Assembly: GCF_014201465.1 (NCBI RefSeq)
Contig: NZ_JACHEP010000024.1
Location: 1 to 45,604 of the forward strand
Direction of reading: 5' to 3'
Length of the DNA: 45,604 nt
Origin: Anoxybacteroides tepidamans
Lineage (GTDB): Bacteria; Bacillota; Bacilli; Bacillales; Anoxybacillaceae
Both the position numbers and the translations under genes were made by a program. The notes beneath the pieces are model-generated. The model worked only from the letters and a program-made list of their open reading frames with translations, was not told the origin of the DNA and searched no databases. Position 1 is the stretch's first letter; each line of letters begins with the position of its first letter. Shown piece after piece: positions 43,683 to 45,604 of this stretch.

Positions 43683-44204
43683 ATGGCGCACTTTATTACA
43701 GCAAACGGAAAAGTTGAAATGGAACCTTATAGTGATGATTTTGGAATGACAATTGAATTTATTTTAATTAAAGTTCAACGAATTCGTGCGGGATTCAATA
43801 TAATCCAGCAGATGATGTTTAATAGCAGAACAAAATCAATTGAGGATATTTTAGGGTATTTACATAAAGTAACTTTCGAAATAAAGGAAAATGTAGTATA
43901 TGAAAAGCTAATAAATATCTTCGAAGGGAAGGGGCAATCAGTTCAATTTTCAGATTGGACTTATATTCCCCAAAACATTGATACACCAATTTATGAATTT
44001 GAAAGAATTTTGCAGTTTTCAACCCAAAACATTGAGGAACTAAGAAAAATAACCAATCTATTTGAGGAACTTGGAGAGAAAAGGAAACAATCCGTTAACG
44101 ACCCTTTGATGTTTGCTTTAAACGATAATCTGTTTATAGAAAGATACCCAGATTCGCATTTAATCTTTTTGTGGTCAGAGTATGATGATTTTTCAGATGA
44201 GTAA
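43683..44204 (+). CDS. Unknown 173-residue protein
   Basis: Not recognised. A soluble acidic protein beginning MAHFITANGKVEMEPYSDDF, with a helical middle (FILIKVQRIRAGFNIIQQMM) and an acidic end (SEYDDFSDE). There is no signal peptide, membrane segment or catalytic motif. ATG 43683 follows AAGGAGAAACTAATTG; the TTG at 43680 is in frame. It lies between the SIR2 and PemK-like genes in the same direction but is separated from the SIR2 gene by 222 bp, so it is not clearly part of the Argonaute operon. Confidence 0.65.
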   Translation: MAHFITANGKVEMEPYSDDFGMTIEFILIKVQRIRAGFNIIQQMMFNSRTKSIEDILGYLHKVTFEIKENVVYEKLINIFEGKGQSVQFSDWTYIPQNIDTPIYEFERILQFSTQNIEELRKITNLFEELGEKRKQSVNDPLMFALNDNLFIERYPDSHLIFLWSEYDDFSDE

Positions 44205-44275
44205 AAAGCAGGAATATAGTTTTTTTTGTCGAAATCTGTTATTCTTCACACAATTATTAAAAGGAGGATAACAGA

Positions 44276-45022
44276 TTGTTTGATTTTAAGGGGTTATTGA
44301 AGATTATCCAAGACAAAACAAGAAGAGATGAAATTAAAACATCGCTTGCCCACACAGAACCCAAAATAAATAGTGAGTTACCCAAGAATTTAAAGGATAC
44401 TGAGGATTTAGTAAAGGGGTTAACCATCGAGCAAGCCATTAAATTTATTCTCTGGAATGGTTTATGGAATCAATATGGAATTTTTGGCGATAAACGTGAA
44501 GAAGCAAGAATTTTTAAGGAGAAGGATAAAGAGGGTAATCTTGTTGAAAAGGATTATTACTCAAAACGATATGGCAGAGGCAAATTATTAAGCATTGATT
44601 TTGGAGTAAGCAATATAGGACGAGAATTATCATATGTTCATACTGGAATTGTAATTGATGACTATCCAAGTATCGTAGTTGTTGTACCGATGACCTCAAA
44701 GAAGGATTCTGGGCTTAATAACATTTCCGATGAAATTAAGAAATGCATTATCCCTGTTTTGAAAAAGGATTACCCAGAAATTAAAGAAGATTCTTATATT
44801 TTGACTCACCAGATCCGAGCCGTGTCAAAAAATCGGATAACCAAAATTGTTGGTTCAATTGCACGAACCAAACTGATGGAAGAACTTGAAGAAATGCTCT
44901 TTAGTCGTCAAACTCCATATATCAAAAAATTGAAAAACGAACAAATTGAAGCTTTAGAAAAGCGGATTAGTGATTTGGAAAAGCAGCTACAGTCTTTAAC
45001 AAAGCCACAATTGACAAATTAA
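44276..45022 (+). CDS. PemK/MazF-like protein with extra N- and C-terminal regions
   Basis: A 248-residue protein. The middle (about 95-210) resembles the PemK/MazF fold: YGRGKLLSIDFGVSNIGREL, HTGIVIDDYPSIVVVVPMTS, then YILTHQIRAVSKNRITKIVG (the Q-x-R-x-V-x-K-x-RI block seen in MazF). The first 90 residues are helical and unlike typical MazF, and residues 215-245 form a coiled coil (EQIEALEKRISDLEKQLQSL). MazF toxins cut RNA; no antitoxin gene is adjacent. The TTG start is supported by AAGGAGG. It could be a solitary PemK-like RNA-processing protein rather than a classic toxin. Confidence 0.75.
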   Translation: MFDFKGLLKIIQDKTRRDEIKTSLAHTEPKINSELPKNLKDTEDLVKGLTIEQAIKFILWNGLWNQYGIFGDKREEARIFKEKDKEGNLVEKDYYSKRYGRGKLLSIDFGVSNIGRELSYVHTGIVIDDYPSIVVVVPMTSKKDSGLNNISDEIKKCIIPVLKKDYPEIKEDSYILTHQIRAVSKNRITKIVGSIARTKLMEELEEMLFSRQTPYIKKLKNEQIEALEKRISDLEKQLQSLTKPQLTN

Positions 45023-45039
45023 TGATGTTACAGTATCAT
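45011..45039 (+). promoter_or_regulatory. Promoter inside the end of the PemK-like gene
   Basis: TTGACA (45011-45016), 17 bp and TATCAT (45034-45039) make a good promoter. It overlaps the last codons of the PemK-like gene and points to a transcript starting near 45046 with no open frame. Confidence 0.6.
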
Positions 45040-45045
45040 TAATAT

Positions 45046-45176
45046 TGAACATACTTTACTTATATAGTCCTTATCGTCTGTGACGATATGAGACCAAATG
45101 GAGCTTATACATGTATATCGCCTCCATTGGAGCGGAAGGCGAACCCGTGACCCCTGAAATACGTTCAGGGGTTTTA
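45046..45176 (+). ncRNA. Candidate small structured RNA, about 130 nt
   Basis: Between the promoter at 45011-45039 and the terminator at 45150-45176 the sequence folds into TTATCGTC-TGT-GACGATA and CCAAATGGAG...CTCCATTGG stems. It then has an unpaired GGAAGGCGAACCCGTG stretch before the terminator hairpin ACCCCTGAA/TTCAGGGGT. No coding frame with a ribosome binding site is present on this strand. On the other strand GGAGGCGATATAC precedes a 13-codon ATG frame, leaving room for an antisense pair. The family is unknown. Confidence 0.45.
45150..45176 (+). terminator. Terminator hairpin
   Basis: ACCCCTGAA and TTCAGGGGT enclose a short loop and are followed by TTTTACATTTTTATTTT. Confidence 0.85.
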
Positions 45177-45360
45177 CATTTTTATTTTCCTGTTAGAAAC
45201 TTATCCATATTGATTTCTGGGATTGTTGTTTTATTAAGCTTAATTCCATTACTTTGTTAAACATATTCCTTACAAAACCGACTAAACCAACTTTATCAGA
45301 TAATTTCAGCTTCATTTAAATCCATATTTATTAATGAAGACCCCACTATCAGCTCGCAAA
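45177..45360. other. Spacer, nothing recognised
   Basis: AT-rich sequence with stops in all frames and no ribosome binding site. Confidence 0.5.
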
Positions 45361-45410
45361 TTAAGAGAACTAAAAGAGGCAAAACTCGAATTTCAGGCTT
45401 TTTAAAACAA
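45361..45410 (+). pseudogene. 3' relic of a TIR-like gene
   Basis: Fifty bases match the end of the TIR gene (36136-36185) with three differences. In frame they encode LRELKEAKLEFQAF and a stop, against LRELKEAKLEFQAL in the intact gene. Sequence before and after is unrelated, so only the gene end survives. Confidence 0.8.
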
Positions 45411-45431
45411 TACTTACATTCAAAATGTCAT

Positions 45432-45464
45432 AAAAATGAATCCATCAAAGTTGGATTCATTTTT
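45432..45464 (+). terminator. Terminator after the TIR relic
   Basis: AAAAATGAATCCA pairs with TGGATTCATTTTT around a short loop. It was probably the terminator of the lost TIR-like gene. Confidence 0.85.
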
Positions 45465-45604
45465 ACAATCCTTGAATTTTATCCAAACCCTTGAAGTCTT
45501 AAATAAATAACTGTAGTTGAGCAAATTTACTAACATAAATTTACATCCAAACAAAAAAGGAGACATGAACCCGACTCCTTGGTTAAAATAGATGTGCTAA
45601 CCAA
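45465..45604. other. Window end, no gene seen
   Basis: AT-rich sequence with an AAGGAG...CTCCTT inverted pair near 45559-45580 that may be a terminator. The expected 3' half of host radA has not appeared by the last base. Confidence 0.5.

Larger units (their letters stand above)
6377..45604 (+). mobile_element. Large Tn554-like element inserted in radA (left end and interior)
   Basis: The left boundary is placed where the host radA reading stops, about 6377. Inside are recombinase genes of Tn554 type, a replacement radA, metal-resistance genes and a defence-type island. The interior is visibly more AT-rich than the ctsR-clpC backbone. The radA gene is a known target of Tn554-family elements, which leave no terminal inverted repeats, consistent with none being seen here. 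The right end is not in the window, so the element would be at least 39 kb if it is one unit; a nested or tandem arrangement of several elements is not excluded. Confidence 0.75.

Overview
The window looks like chromosomal DNA of a Gram-positive, spore-forming Bacillaceae (Bacillus/Anoxybacillus/Parageobacillus-like). This is inferred from the 3' end of a 5S rRNA gene next to the ctsR-mcsA-mcsB-clpC-radA locus, sigma-A-type promoters, strong AGGAGG-type ribosome binding sites and a Sda-type sporulation inhibitor gene. The genus cannot be fixed from the sequence alone.

Layout. (1) 1-6376 is host backbone: the 5S tail, a structured spacer with a four-way-junction-like element, then the class III stress operon ctsR-mcsA-mcsB-clpC and the 5' half of radA. 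(2) radA is cut just before the codons for its KNRFG motif. From about 6377 to the end of the window everything appears to belong to one large Tn554-like, radA-targeting element: a perfect promoter, three large tyrosine-recombinase-type genes, a TnpC-like coiled-coil gene, and a complete but divergent radA that probably replaces the broken host copy. The missing 3' half of host radA, and so the right end of the element, is not in the window. (3) 14.7-16.3 kb holds small regulatory genes (unknown 235-aa protein, Sda-like sporulation inhibitor, XRE repressor). (4) 16.3-32.1 kb is a metal-homeostasis island: copC-copD, a PCYCGC lipoprotein, a CmtR-like ArsR sensor with a P1B ATPase and a CopZ-like chaperone, a BlaI/M56 pair with a His/Met-rich lipoprotein, a ZIP transporter, two czcD genes (one frameshifted), czrA, mntH, and a CsoR-like repressor with a MATE exporter and a methyltransferase. 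Four copies of one 7-6-7 palindrome tie the first part into a probable regulon. (5) 32.2-35.1 kb holds a DUF4362-like lipoprotein and two unknown genes. (6) 35.4-45.0 kb is a defence-type island: a TIR-like protein, a prokaryotic Argonaute with a SIR2 partner, an unknown protein and a PemK/MazF-like protein.

The Argonaute gene is split by a 4.1-kb ISL3-type unit carrying cadC-cadA. Removing that unit together with one copy of its 8-bp target duplication restores one open frame of about 639 codons that runs into the SIR2 gene. The original system was therefore a catalytically dead long-type pAgo plus SIR2 (bAgaS/BAS-like), not a short pAgo. The main points for a second look are this disrupted system, the element-borne RadA, the shared operators, the Sda homologue and a candidate small structured RNA near 45.1 kb. 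All calls come from reading the sequence; no database search was run.
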